From an uncultured Chloroflexales bacterium (GTDB lineage Bacteria > Chloroflexota > Chloroflexia > Chloroflexales > Chloroflexaceae): 64,000 bases of DNA. The notes below the pieces were generated by a model. The model had not been told where the DNA came from and made no database searches. It was given only the letters and a program-made list of their open reading frames with translations. Location of the stretch: NCBI GenBank assembly GCA_937902315.1, contig CALGUG010000054.1, positions 220,316-284,315 on the forward strand. Reading direction: 5' to 3'. Position numbers and translations under genes: made by a program. Below are positions 6,819 through 15,624 of this stretch, one piece after another. Positions within the stretch are counted from its first letter, which is position 1. The number at the start of each line of letters is the position of its first letter.

Positions 6819-7769
6819 TTACGAGCCTCCTCTGCGGGTGCGCGGGTCGATAAAGCCGTAGAGCAGATCGACCACCAGATTGACCACGATAAACAGCCCT
6901 ACCAGATAGAGCAGACCAGCTTGGGTGATGGCGTAGTCGCGATTGCCGATCGAGTCGACCAGCATGCGCCCCACGCCCGGCCAGGCGAAGAGTGATTCGA
7001 CAATCACCGCGCCGCCCAGCAGATTGCCGAACTGAATGCCCAGAACCGTTACCACCGGAATGAGGGTGTTGCGCAGAGCGTGGCGCAGCACCATGGTTTG
7101 TTCGCGCAAGCCTTTGGCGCGAGCGGTGCGAATGTAGTCTTGCCCCAAGACATCGAGCATCGTCGCGCGGATAAAGCGCATCTGCACCATGGCGGCTGGC
7201 AGGGCCAAGGTCAGGGCGGGCAGGGCCAGATGGCGCAGTGCAAGCAGCGGATCGTCGAAGAAGGCGACCCGACCGCTGGGCGGCAGCAGGCCCAAAAAGA
7301 CCGAGAAGAGCATAATGTAGAGCATGCCGATCCAGAAGTTGGGCGTGCCAAGGTAGAACGCCGCCACCACTGAGGTCAGGTAGTCGCCCCAACTGCCTGC
7401 ATAGAGTGCCGCGAAGATTCCCAGCGGCAAGGAGATCAGCACCGAAAGCAGGAAGGAGGCGATCGCCAGCTCCAAGGTGGCGGGCAGCTTATCGCGCACC
7501 AGCTCCGCCACCGGGAAGCGGTTCACCAGCGAATTGCCCAGATCGCCTTGGGCCACCCGCCCCAGCCAGCGGAAATACTGCACCGGAAGCGGCTGATCGA
7601 GGCCGAGTTCGCTGCGTTTGGCTGCCAGCTCTTCCTCGGAAGCGTCGAGGCCCAGAACCACGCGGGCAGGGTCGCCCGGCACAACCCGAATGATCAGAAA
7701 GACCACGATCGAGCTGAGAATGAGCACAGGGATCGCTTGGAGCAGACGGCGTAGAATAAATGCTACCAT
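6819..7769 (-). CDS. Oligopeptide/dipeptide-type ABC transporter permease (DppB-like)
   Basis: 316 aa, six predicted helices. It begins MVAFILRRLLQAIPVLILSS with the typical DppB start, VFLIIRVVPGDPA after TM1, the EAA loop (DYIRTARAKGLREQTMVLRH) and the end DLLYGFIDPRTRR. Family role: one half of the membrane channel for import of peptides, nickel, or glycans in glycan-utilisation loci. It is encoded between the substrate-binding lipoprotein (21 bp upstream) and the DppC-like permease (no gap). In this operon, with sugar dehydrogenases and sulfatase-fold enzymes, a sugar-derived cargo is plausible but unproven. Confidence 0.92.
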   Translation of the reverse strand: MVAFILRRLLQAIPVLILSSIVVFLIIRVVPGDPARVVLGLDASEEELAAKRSELGLDQPLPVQYFRWLGRVAQGDLGNSLVNRFPVAELVRDKLPATLELAIASFLLSVLISLPLGIFAALYAGSWGDYLTSVVAAFYLGTPNFWIGMLYIMLFSVFLGLLPPSGRVAFFDDPLLALRHLALPALTLALPAAMVQMRFIRATMLDVLGQDYIRTARAKGLREQTMVLRHALRNTLIPVVTVLGIQFGNLLGGAVIVESLFAWPGVGRMLVDSIGNRDYAITQAGLLYLVGLFIVVNLVVDLLYGFIDPRTRRGGS

Positions 7770-7790
7770 CGTTGATCACGTGTTTGGCCG

Positions 7791-9350
7791 CTACGAGAGC
7801 GAGACTATTTCCATATAGGCCACAATGCCGACCGGCAACAGTTCCAGACCTTTGACCTTGTTAGCGACGCCGTAGGCCGTTACGCTGCCCGCGATCGGGA
7901 TCACAAAGCTCTGGTCTTGAACATACTCGATCAGCTTTTTCAAGAGCGGTTTGCGCTGCTCGCGGTCGATCACCTCGGCCTGCGCGTTGATATGCTCCAG
8001 ATAGGCCGGATCGGCGAAGCCTGTCGGGTTGGCATCGGGACGCCAAGCCGTCGTGCCCTTGAAGAGCAGGCTGGGGTCGGCGCTGGTGCGACCATAGGCG
8101 TGCATATTGATCTGGAACTCGCCTCGGTCGGCGGCCTCGGCCCAGCGCGGCTCGTCTTTGGCGTCGATCGTCAGTTTCACGCCGATCTTCTCGAGATCGG
8201 ACTGCAAGATCTGCACCATACCCATGCCTTCGCGGCTCTGGCTGCTCACATTGACCGAAACCTCGAAGCCGTTAGGATAGCCCGCCTCTTCCAAGAGCGC
8301 CTTGGCTTTATCGAGGTTGAAGGCGTAGGTCGTGTCGAGATCGGGTATAAAGCCCCAGTGGTGACTGGGCAGCGGGTTGCAGGTCGCCTGCGACTGACCG
8401 AGCAGAATGGTCGAGTTGAAGCGCTCGCGGTCGAGGGCGAAAGCCATAGCTTGGCGCACGCGCTTGTCGCTGAACGGCTCGTAGGTTGTGTTGAGCCAGA
8501 TGTTGAACATGCTGGCGCCGATGATCTTGGGCGTTTGGTAGGCGTTGCCCTCGGAGAGGCGCACGTAGTCTTGCAGGGTCAGCGGCACAATATCGATCGT
8601 GCCCGATTCGAGATTGGCGGTCGCGGCTTGGCGGTCGCCGAAGATCTGTACCTCGATCCGGTCGAGGGCCGCCTTGGCACCCCAGTAGTTTTCGTTGCGC
8701 TTGAGCACCACCTTCTCATCGGGAATGAACTCGACGAATTCGAAGGGTCCGGTGCCGCCGCCTTTGCGGTCGAGATCGTCGTAAATCTCCTTGTCGGGAA
8801 TGTAGAAGTTGCCCAACAGGTCGAGAATGCCCGCTTCGGGCTTTTCGAAGGTCAGATTGATGGTGGTCGCGTCGGGCGTCTCGATATCGACCACGGCTAG
8901 GGCGAAGGTGCGGAAGAGCGCGCCGGTCGAAGGCTCTTTCAGCTTCTCGAAGACCCAAGCCACATCCTCAGAGCTAAACTCGCGCCCCGAGTGGAACTTC
9001 ACGCCCGAGCGCAGCTTGATCGAGACCTTGGTGCCATCCTCGCTGATGGTGTAGCTTTCGGCTAGATGCGGCACCAGTTCGCCAGCCGGGTTGTAGCGCA
9101 GCAAGCTATCGTAGATCGCGCCCCACGACCAGAAGTTGTTTTGGCGCAGTGGGTTGAAGGTGCGCGGATTGGAGATCTCTGCGATGCGCAGAACGCCGCC
9201 GCTGGCAGTTTGACCGCCGCTCGCGGGAGGCGATGTTGAAGCCGATGTTGAAGAAGATGAGCTGCCACAAGCAGCCAAAAGTAACGAGGCGCCTGCACCG
9301 CTCAAAAGGCGTAAGGCGCTGCGACGCGACATTGGTCGAGACGGGTTCAT
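7791..9350 (-). CDS. Family 5 extracellular solute-binding lipoprotein (ABC importer)
   Basis: 519 aa. ATG 9350 is chosen because GAGGAG lies 8 nt upstream; a longer frame to 9401 has no such site. The signal has twin arginines (MSRRSALRLL) and a lipobox LAAC with Cys28, followed by a Ser-rich tether, so it is probably a Tat- or Sec-exported lipoprotein on the outer face of the membrane. SBP_bac_5 features: GVKFHSGREFSSEDVAW, a middle domain with VRQAMAFALDRERF, and a C-terminal lobe. It delivers ligand to the two permeases downstream. It begins 37 bp after the stop of the sulfatase-fold gene and belongs to the same minus-strand operon. Confidence 0.92.
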   Translation of the reverse strand: MNPSRPMSRRSALRLLSGAGASLLLAACGSSSSSTSASTSPPASGGQTASGGVLRIAEISNPRTFNPLRQNNFWSWGAIYDSLLRYNPAGELVPHLAESYTISEDGTKVSIKLRSGVKFHSGREFSSEDVAWVFEKLKEPSTGALFRTFALAVVDIETPDATTINLTFEKPEAGILDLLGNFYIPDKEIYDDLDRKGGGTGPFEFVEFIPDEKVVLKRNENYWGAKAALDRIEVQIFGDRQAATANLESGTIDIVPLTLQDYVRLSEGNAYQTPKIIGASMFNIWLNTTYEPFSDKRVRQAMAFALDRERFNSTILLGQSQATCNPLPSHHWGFIPDLDTTYAFNLDKAKALLEEAGYPNGFEVSVNVSSQSREGMGMVQILQSDLEKIGVKLTIDAKDEPRWAEAADRGEFQINMHAYGRTSADPSLLFKGTTAWRPDANPTGFADPAYLEHINAQAEVIDREQRKPLLKKLIEYVQDQSFVIPIAGSVTAYGVANKVKGLELLPVGIVAYMEIVSLS

Positions 9351-9387
9351 GCAATTCTCCTCAGCCACCATAGCCGAACATCTTAGA

Positions 9388-10734
9388 CTAACGCCGCGCA
9401 AGCAACCGTCGCATAAAGATGTCGTAGTGGAGACTTAAACCTTGATTCAAAATAGGGTCTGGCTCGCCGGTGAGGGCCGCCATTTCGGCCCGCCACTCGG
9501 CAAGCTCGCCCAACATCGTCTTCAGCCGCTCTGGTTCGTGGGCTGCACGGTTGATCCGCTCGTGCGGATCGTTACGCAGATCGAAGAGCAAGGGGGCCGG
9601 ATCGCGCTCTCGCCCATAAAAGTCGGGCAGAGGCTGACCTTGGGCATCGCGCACGATCGGCAGGATCAGCTTCCAGTCTGGGGTGCGCAGCGCGAGCGAC
9701 GCTTGACGCGAGGACTCGACGCTGATCACACGTTCGCGCACGGCCTCGCAATCGCCGTAGATCAGCGGCGTCAGATCGTAGCCGGATAGCTCGTAGGGCG
9801 GCTCTTCGAGATCGCCCAGCGTGATCAGGCTCGGCAGCAGATCTTCGCTCGACACCAGTGCTCCGATGCGGCGCGGCCGACAATCGGGCAGGTGCATCAT
9901 CAGTGTGATGCGCGTGACCGCATCGTAGAGACCGTGATGATCGAAGAAGAAGCCGCCTTCGCCGAAACATTCGCCGTGGTCGGAAAGCAGCACAAAGATC
10001 GTATCGTCCCAAGCGCCGCGCTCTTTGATGGTCTCGACCAAACGCCCGACCTGCTGATCGACTTGGCTGATCTCGCCGTCGTACTGTGCGACCACATAGG
10101 CGTAGTCGTCGCGATGGCGCAGCTTCATATCGTCCAAAAAGGCCTTGTAGTATTCGGGCGCCAGCGCTTCGACCTCGCTCAGCTCGTAGGGGCCGCTGCC
10201 GGGCCGATAGTGCAGCGTGTCGAAGGGTGGGAGCGGGCCGTAGGGCGTGTGCGGATCCCAGTAGTGCACGAACAGAAAGAGCGGCTGTTGGGCGTAGTTA
10301 TCGAGAAAGGCGATGGCGCGATCGGTGATCTGGCGGCTCTGATCGCTGAAGGGCTTGTAGAGAAAGCCCGAATAGTGATCGTAGCCGCGCGCAAACCACG
10401 AGCCGCGCCCTTCGCCCTGCACCACCAGATTGTCGCAGGCGGCGGTCACATAGCCGCGCGCCTGAGCTAACTGGGGCAACAACACAATATCTTCTGCCAA
10501 ACGGCGTTTGCCTGCGTGCGAAACGATGCCGTGGCGGTAAGGATGCAGGCCGCTGCTCATTGTTGTGAAGGCTGGCATTGTCGGGATACCAGCGGCTATG
10601 GCTTGGTCGAAGACCACACTCTCGGCGGCGAGCGCGTCGATATGGGGCGATGTCGGCCGTTCGTAGCCGTAACAACCCAGATGGTCGGGTCGCAGGGTAT
10701 CGATAGCCACCACAACGATTGTGGGCAGTTTCAT
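9388..10734 (-). CDS. Sulfatase-fold (alkaline phosphatase superfamily) hydrolase with Thr at the nucleophile position
   Basis: 448 aa. ATG 10734 is preferred because GGGAAGG lies about nine bases upstream; the GTG at 10752 and ATG at 10743 fit less well. Sulfatase-fold features: VVAIDTLRPDHLGCYGYER (metal site, Asp12), FVLLSDHGE (Asp-His metal ligands) and FFFDHHGLYD. Where sulfatases carry C/S-x-P-x-R for formylglycine formation, this protein has T-M-P-A-F (Thr52), so neither the Cys/Ser nor the Arg is present. By family knowledge Thr nucleophiles occur in phosphatase/phosphotransferase branches, so annotation as a sulfatase is doubtful. It is a paralogue of the gene at 11826-13280. Confidence 0.85.
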   Translation of the reverse strand: MKLPTIVVVAIDTLRPDHLGCYGYERPTSPHIDALAAESVVFDQAIAAGIPTMPAFTTMSSGLHPYRHGIVSHAGKRRLAEDIVLLPQLAQARGYVTAACDNLVVQGEGRGSWFARGYDHYSGFLYKPFSDQSRQITDRAIAFLDNYAQQPLFLFVHYWDPHTPYGPLPPFDTLHYRPGSGPYELSEVEALAPEYYKAFLDDMKLRHRDDYAYVVAQYDGEISQVDQQVGRLVETIKERGAWDDTIFVLLSDHGECFGEGGFFFDHHGLYDAVTRITLMMHLPDCRPRRIGALVSSEDLLPSLITLGDLEEPPYELSGYDLTPLIYGDCEAVRERVISVESSRQASLALRTPDWKLILPIVRDAQGQPLPDFYGRERDPAPLLFDLRNDPHERINRAAHEPERLKTMLGELAEWRAEMAALTGEPDPILNQGLSLHYDIFMRRLLARR

Positions 10735-10764
10735 GCGCTGCATCCTTCCCACGGGCTGCCAACG

Positions 10765-11814
10765 CTAACTCAGCGTGATCCGACGTCCTTCACGCGCCGA
10801 AGCGTAGGCAGCTAAGATCATTTCGATACATACCTTGCCGTCTTGGGCGGTCGCCACGGGCGGAGCTTCGCCGCGCAGATAGCTGATCAGAGCGCGCGGC
10901 AGCGCTCGAATCCGCTCGCCATGCGGTCGGTCAGCCGCCAGATCGTCGAAGACCTCCCAGTCGTTGGCACCAGCGCGGTAGATCTTGAGCGCTGCCGCGC
11001 CAGCCGGGCGGGGCAGGGCCGACGAGACCGCGTCGCCGTAGTTCTGCACGATCGAACCTTTGTCGCCGTAGACCTCGGTGGTCGCCTCGGCGGCCAACAT
11101 GGTTGAGCTGTTGAGCAGAATGCCCATTTCGCCCTTGGCGAAGCGATAGACCGCCACGCCGTTGTCGTCGGGCGCGACATCGGTCACCACGTTGTCGATC
11201 TCGGCCATCACGCTGACTGGGCGGTCCAGCATCCAATAGAACCAGTCGGCGGCGTGCGAGGCATCGTCCATAAACATGCCCATGTTCTGAACCGGATCGA
11301 TGTGCCAGTTGCCCGGGCGCGCGAAGCTAGGCTGCAGCAGGGCGTTGATGGCGTGGCGGCGGCGCACCACCGCGATCTTGCCGATCGCGCCTTCGTCGAG
11401 CAGGGCCTTGATGCGAATGTTGACCGGATCGACCCGCATCTGGTAGCACATGCTGAAGGGCACCTTATAGCGTTCGACTGCCTCGATGATCGCATCGCAA
11501 TCCTCGAGGGTTAGCGCCATCGGCTTTTGCAGCAGCACGGCCTTGCCCGCCTTGGCTGCCGCGATCACATGGGCGGCGTGCTGGTTGGTTGGGCTGGTCA
11601 CAAAGACCGCGTCGATATCGTCGCGCGCCAAGAGTGTTTCGAGCTCGCTCTCGAAGTCGAGCCCATACTTCTTGCACTGGGCCCGCCCGCGCTGCTGATC
11701 GTCGTCCCACGCTGCGACCACCTTGGCATCGTCGAAGCCTGCGATCTCCTCGATGTAGGCGTTGACATGGGCGTGGGCGAAGCTGATCACGCCGAATCGG
11801 ATCGGAGCAGTCAT
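10765..11814 (-). CDS. Gfo/Idh/MocA-family NAD(P)-dependent oxidoreductase
   Basis: 349 aa. The Rossmann N-terminus is divergent: GVISFAHAHVNAY in place of GxGxxG. The family lysine motif is present as LLQKPMAL (normally EKP), and the C-terminal domain has the SHAADWFYWML active-site helix. Enzymes of this family oxidise or isomerise sugars, inositols and amino-sugar derivatives. ATG 11814 has AAGGAG eight bases upstream, and the upstream sulfatase-fold gene ends 11 bp before it. It probably acts on the sugar released or modified by neighbouring enzymes. The divergent glycine loop makes cofactor preference uncertain. Confidence 0.88.
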   Translation of the reverse strand: MTAPIRFGVISFAHAHVNAYIEEIAGFDDAKVVAAWDDDQQRGRAQCKKYGLDFESELETLLARDDIDAVFVTSPTNQHAAHVIAAAKAGKAVLLQKPMALTLEDCDAIIEAVERYKVPFSMCYQMRVDPVNIRIKALLDEGAIGKIAVVRRRHAINALLQPSFARPGNWHIDPVQNMGMFMDDASHAADWFYWMLDRPVSVMAEIDNVVTDVAPDDNGVAVYRFAKGEMGILLNSSTMLAAEATTEVYGDKGSIVQNYGDAVSSALPRPAGAAALKIYRAGANDWEVFDDLAADRPHGERIRALPRALISYLRGEAPPVATAQDGKVCIEMILAAYASAREGRRITLS

Positions 11815-11825
11815 GGCGATACTCC

Positions 11826-13280
11826 TTACTTCTTCTCGTTCTCTTGCTTCACATAACCGTGCAGCTTGGCGCCCTTCTTGGCGTCCTTGACCTCGTTTGG
11901 CGCTTTGAGCGCATCGGGCTTGGGAATGTCGGCGGCGGCGCGGCGCTTGCGCTTATGCAGCGGCGTAGCGCCCGGTCCGATGATCTCACCCGGGATCTCG
12001 GTGCCGATCTTGAAGCCACAGCGGCCCTGTACGGCTGCCGGGTCTTGCTTGCGCTTGGTCTCTTTCAAACGCTGAGCCACCCACTTATCGAGCTGGGCTT
12101 TGAGTTCGGCCACAACTTCAGGGTATTGGGAAGCCACGTTGCGCTGCTCGGTTGGATCGTTCGCCAGATCGAACAGCTCTTGCATGGGGCGCCCGTGCGG
12201 GTCTTGCTCGATCGAGTCGATCAGCTTCCAGCGCTCGGTGCGAATGGCGCGCTTCACCTCCCAAGTTGCTTCCGAGAAGTAGAGCACCTCGTAGTTGCCG
12301 TCGCGCAGACCGAACACGGTCGGTAGTAGGCTCTTGCCCTCCATTCTGTCCTTATCGACGATGCCCGCCAGCTCAAGCAGGGTCGGCGCGATGTCGAGGT
12401 TCTGTACAAAGCCCGGCACGCGCTTGCCGCGCGGCAGCTTGCCTGGCCAGTAGAAGATCAGCGGCACATGGATGTTGCCCTCGTAGAGGCCGTGGTGGTC
12501 GAAGAAGCCGAGCTGTTCGTCCATGATCTCGCCGTGGTCGGCGGTCAGAATCACCAGCGTATCGTCTTGTACCGGTTCGAGCGCCTTGAAGACTGAGCGC
12601 AGATGGCGATCCATATAAGCCGTCTCGCCGTCGTAGAGGTTGATCACATACTCGCTGTCGGTGATGCCCGGAATCCAGTCGTGGAAGTACCACTTGAAGG
12701 CTTCCCACTTCCAAGCGTAGTCCATGCTGTGGTTGTTGGGATCGTACGGATCGCGATCTTTGGGATAGAAGCGGTTGCGATAGGCCGGTGGCGGCAGGTA
12801 GGGCGTGTGCGGATCCCAGTAGTGCAGGAACAGGAAGAAGGGCTTGGGCTGCGCGATCAAGCGCTCGATCAGCGGCAGGGCCTTCTCGTTCACAGTCTCG
12901 GCCTTGCGCAGCACCTGCGGGTTCGAGCGATCCCACTCATAGGTCAGGTACTCATCGAAGCCGCGCGAAAAGTGGCGACCCATGCTGTCGACCGCAGCAG
13001 TGGCCCAGCCGTGCTCTTTCAAGATCTCGGGCAGCAGGCGCACACCCTTCTCGATCGGCACGCCGCCGCCGATGTTGATGATGTTGTGGGTGATGGCCTC
13101 TTTGCCGCTTAGCATCGTGGTGAAGCTGGGGTGAGTCGGAATATTGGGAGCGTAGCAGCGCTCGAACAGAACGCCGCGTCGCGCGATGCTATCGATGAAC
13201 GGGCTGGTATTTTTCTCGTAGCCGTAGCAGCCCAGATGGTCGGCGCGCTGGGTATCAAGCGCAATCAAAACGATGTTCAT
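11826..13280 (-). CDS. Sulfatase-fold (alkaline phosphatase superfamily) hydrolase, Thr nucleophile variant with basic tail
   Basis: 484 aa. Starts MNIVLIALDTQRADHLGCYG (Asp9 metal ligand) with GAGG about nine bases upstream. Nucleophile region reads P-T-H-P-S-F-T-T-M-L-S-G with Thr49 replacing the Cys/Ser and Phe replacing the Arg of the sulfatase signature. LTADHGEIMDE and FFDHHGLYEGN supply metal ligands. A C-terminal tail of about 60 residues is rich in Lys and Ala and ends QENEKK, outside the catalytic fold. No signal peptide is visible, so it is probably cytoplasmic. It shares the unusual nucleophile with its paralogue at 9388-10734, and both belong to this operon, so they are likely to act on related phosphate or sulfate esters. 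Confidence 0.86.
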   Translation of the reverse strand: MNIVLIALDTQRADHLGCYGYEKNTSPFIDSIARRGVLFERCYAPNIPTHPSFTTMLSGKEAITHNIINIGGGVPIEKGVRLLPEILKEHGWATAAVDSMGRHFSRGFDEYLTYEWDRSNPQVLRKAETVNEKALPLIERLIAQPKPFFLFLHYWDPHTPYLPPPAYRNRFYPKDRDPYDPNNHSMDYAWKWEAFKWYFHDWIPGITDSEYVINLYDGETAYMDRHLRSVFKALEPVQDDTLVILTADHGEIMDEQLGFFDHHGLYEGNIHVPLIFYWPGKLPRGKRVPGFVQNLDIAPTLLELAGIVDKDRMEGKSLLPTVFGLRDGNYEVLYFSEATWEVKRAIRTERWKLIDSIEQDPHGRPMQELFDLANDPTEQRNVASQYPEVVAELKAQLDKWVAQRLKETKRKQDPAAVQGRCGFKIGTEIPGEIIGPGATPLHKRKRRAAADIPKPDALKAPNEVKDAKKGAKLHGYVKQENEKK

Positions 13281-13354
13281 GAAACACTACCTCAAGCTCT
13301 GGAATAGCTGCGTAGGAAACCGCTCGCCTCCTACGCATACACAAGCAGCGATGC

Positions 13355-14347
13355 TTAACCAGCGACTTCCTCAACCGTGCCGTTCTCCCACGAGCGAATG
13401 GCGGCCTCGATCACCTCTTGCGCGGCCAAACCATCCTCGCCCGAGGCGGCCAAGGGTCGATCGGCGATCACATCGGCCACAAAGGCGTCGATGCGGCGTC
13501 GGAAGGTCTCGTCGAAGCTGGCGACGCTGTTGGGGCCCATAATGCCATTGTCGATCACCAGCTTTTCGGGGCTGTTGCGCGGCATAAACTCGAGGCGCTG
13601 GTAGACGTTTTCGATCACAAAACGTCCGTTGCCACCAGCCACCTCACAGCGCTCGATCGGGTGGTACATGCTGGCATCGTAGCTGCCCGTCAAGTGGCCG
13701 ACCGCGCCCGAAGCGAACTGCACGTTGATCGAGGCGTTCGACCAGATCGTGCGGTTGGGGCCTTTGTGCAAGAAGGCTTGCACGCGCTTGATCGGGCCGC
13801 CAAAGTAGCGCATCACATCGATCGAGTGGGGGTGCAGGGCGCGCAGGTGGAACCAGGGCGAAGTTTCGTTGGGGTTGTTGATCCAGAGCGCCATATTGAT
13901 GAAGAGCGTATCGCCCAACAGGCCGTCCTCTTGCAGCTTCTTGGCGCGCTCGGCAGCGGGCGTAAAGCGGTGGTTCAGGTTCACACCCAGCTTGACTCCC
14001 TTCTCCTTGGCGAAGGCCACCATCTCGCGCGCATGCTCGATGTTGTTCGAGATCGGCTTCTCGACCAGCACATGCTTGCCCGCTTCCAGACACTGCATCA
14101 CTGGCTCGTAGTGGTGGCCGCCGTTCTCGGGGCCAGCCGTCGCCACGCTGACTGCGTCGATCTCCTCCGACTCCAGCAGCTCTTTAACGCTGTAGTAGAC
14201 CTTCACGCCGTACTGCTTGCCGACCGGATCGACACGTTCCGCCGCCATATCGCAGAGCGCGACCAGCTCAACATCTTTATTTTGGGCGTAGTAACGGGTG
14301 TGGGTCTTGCCGATATTGCCCAAGCCGATAACAGCTACACGTAGCAT
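13355..14347 (-). CDS. Gfo/Idh/MocA-family oxidoreductase
   Basis: 330 aa, canonical member: AVIGLGNIGKTHTRYYA carries GxGxxG near residue 8, VLVEKPISNN has the catalytic EKP lysine, and LGVNLNHRFTPAAERAK follows in the C-terminal alpha/beta domain. These enzymes are NAD(P)-dependent sugar or cyclitol dehydrogenases. It is the second gene of the operon, between the sugar-phosphate isomerase-like gene (28 bp away) and the sulfatase-fold gene (74 bp). It is not a close copy of the other Gfo/Idh/MocA protein in the operon, so the two probably catalyse successive oxidations or an oxidation-reduction pair. Confidence 0.92.
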   Translation of the reverse strand: MLRVAVIGLGNIGKTHTRYYAQNKDVELVALCDMAAERVDPVGKQYGVKVYYSVKELLESEEIDAVSVATAGPENGGHHYEPVMQCLEAGKHVLVEKPISNNIEHAREMVAFAKEKGVKLGVNLNHRFTPAAERAKKLQEDGLLGDTLFINMALWINNPNETSPWFHLRALHPHSIDVMRYFGGPIKRVQAFLHKGPNRTIWSNASINVQFASGAVGHLTGSYDASMYHPIERCEVAGGNGRFVIENVYQRLEFMPRNSPEKLVIDNGIMGPNSVASFDETFRRRIDAFVADVIADRPLAASGEDGLAAQEVIEAAIRSWENGTVEEVAG

Positions 14348-14375
14348 TCTTTGCTCCTCGTTGAGTTTTTAGCAA

Positions 14376-15167
14376 TTAGCCGAGTTCTTGCAGACAGCGG
14401 TTCAGGTAACCACGGCTCTCAGCCGCCACGCCCATCGCGCGCGAGAGCGGATAGCCGACGGCGCCGATGATCTCGAGGTTGAGCGGGCCAGAGTGGCCGA
14501 TCTCCTTCAGCGCCCGCAGGGTCGCCATCAGATCGACATCGCCGCGCCCGGGGATCTGGTTCTCTGGTGCGCCGACCGCTTGCTGCCGTCCGGTGCAATC
14601 GCGGAAGTGTGAGGTGATGATCTTCTTGCCCCAGCGTAGCGCCACTTCTTGGGGTTCTTCGTTGGCGCGATAGAGGTGGCTGGGGTCGAAATTGAGGCCG
14701 AGCGCCGGTTCGCGCACTTCGTCCATCAAGCGCAGGGCCGTCGCGCCATTGTAGATCGCTTGGCCGACGTGGGGTTTGACCGCCAGCTTCAGGCCGAACT
14801 CGCCAGCGCGTCGCGCCAGATTGCCGATGTTCTCGATCGCGGCTTTGACCGTCTCTTCATCTTCGGTCTTGCCGCCCGAGCCGATGTTAACGATCGGTAC
14901 GCCGATCTCGGCGGCCATGGCGAAAACCTTCTCCAGACGCTCAGGATCAACGCTGGCGGCCTCCATAGCGGTGGCCTCAAGCCCGCTGTCGCTCAGCAGT
15001 TTGCGCACTTCGCGAGCGTGTTCCGGCCCGGCATCGGCTTGAACGTGCTCGCACATGCCCTTGATGGCCGCGAGCTCGACATACTTGTAGCCCGCCCAGG
15101 CGATATGCTGCAAGGCTGTAGCAAGATCGACCCCGCCGAAGAGCACGCTGTTACATCCTAAAAGCAT
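14376..15167 (-). CDS. Sugar phosphate isomerase/epimerase (AP endonuclease 2 family TIM barrel)
   Basis: 263 aa. ATG 15167 is chosen for the strong AAAGGAG site seven bases upstream; the frame extends further without one. Typical Xyl-isomerase-like TIM-barrel features: ALQHIAWAGYKYVELAAI, VNIGSGGKTEDEE, LGLNFDPSHLYRANEEP (metal-binding Asp/His) and GRGDVDLMATLRALKEIG. The substrate is likely a keto-sugar or inosose derivative. It is the first gene of the minus-strand operon that continues to 5904. The 450 bp upstream holds no other supported gene and must contain the operon promoter. Confidence 0.88.
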   Translation of the reverse strand: MLLGCNSVLFGGVDLATALQHIAWAGYKYVELAAIKGMCEHVQADAGPEHAREVRKLLSDSGLEATAMEAASVDPERLEKVFAMAAEIGVPIVNIGSGGKTEDEETVKAAIENIGNLARRAGEFGLKLAVKPHVGQAIYNGATALRLMDEVREPALGLNFDPSHLYRANEEPQEVALRWGKKIITSHFRDCTGRQQAVGAPENQIPGRGDVDLMATLRALKEIGHSGPLNLEIIGAVGYPLSRAMGVAAESRGYLNRCLQELG

Positions 15168-15624
15168 GCGTTTCTCCTTTGATACGCTAGCATTCTTGAC
15201 ACATCGCTGAGCCAAGAATATCGAATACATGCCTTGTAAACGGTCTCTACCAAGCCTATCGCTCGATTGTTCCTACAAGCATGTGTCAAACGAAATAGTA
15301 AGCAGATTGCGCGTATAATTGTGTATTTCTATCCTAGCGAAACTCGGCTAAGCCAACAACGGATTATTTCGCCGCAATAGGGGTCAATCTTGCTAACTTC
15401 TGCTTGCTGTATGCCTTATGTTGAAAAAGTGTGACACCATTCGGCGAGTTCAGGCCATGGGCTGCTCTGTGCCAGGGATAGGCTGAAAAACCTTTTGAGT
15501 TCGTCCACACACGGGCGAAGCGCGTAACCACCCATTCATTCCCTCTCAAAGCGTGAAACCTTTTTTCGCTTCCAGCCATCTATACAGTTGCAATCGTGCT
15601 CAATCTAACAAGAGGTTTTGACCA
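15168..15624. other. Intergenic region, divergent promoters
   Basis: No gene is supported. On the minus strand TTGACA occurs near 15280-15290 without a convincing -10 box; on the plus strand TATAAT lies at 15314-15319. A 71-codon minus-strand frame (15364-15579) has no homology I recognise and no clear ribosome-binding site, and is left out. Confidence 0.4.

Noticed and set aside
15364..15579. 71-codon minus-strand open frame in the intergenic gap
   Set aside because: No recognisable family, no ribosome-binding site and a low-complexity composition; could be a pseudogene fragment but there is no evidence.
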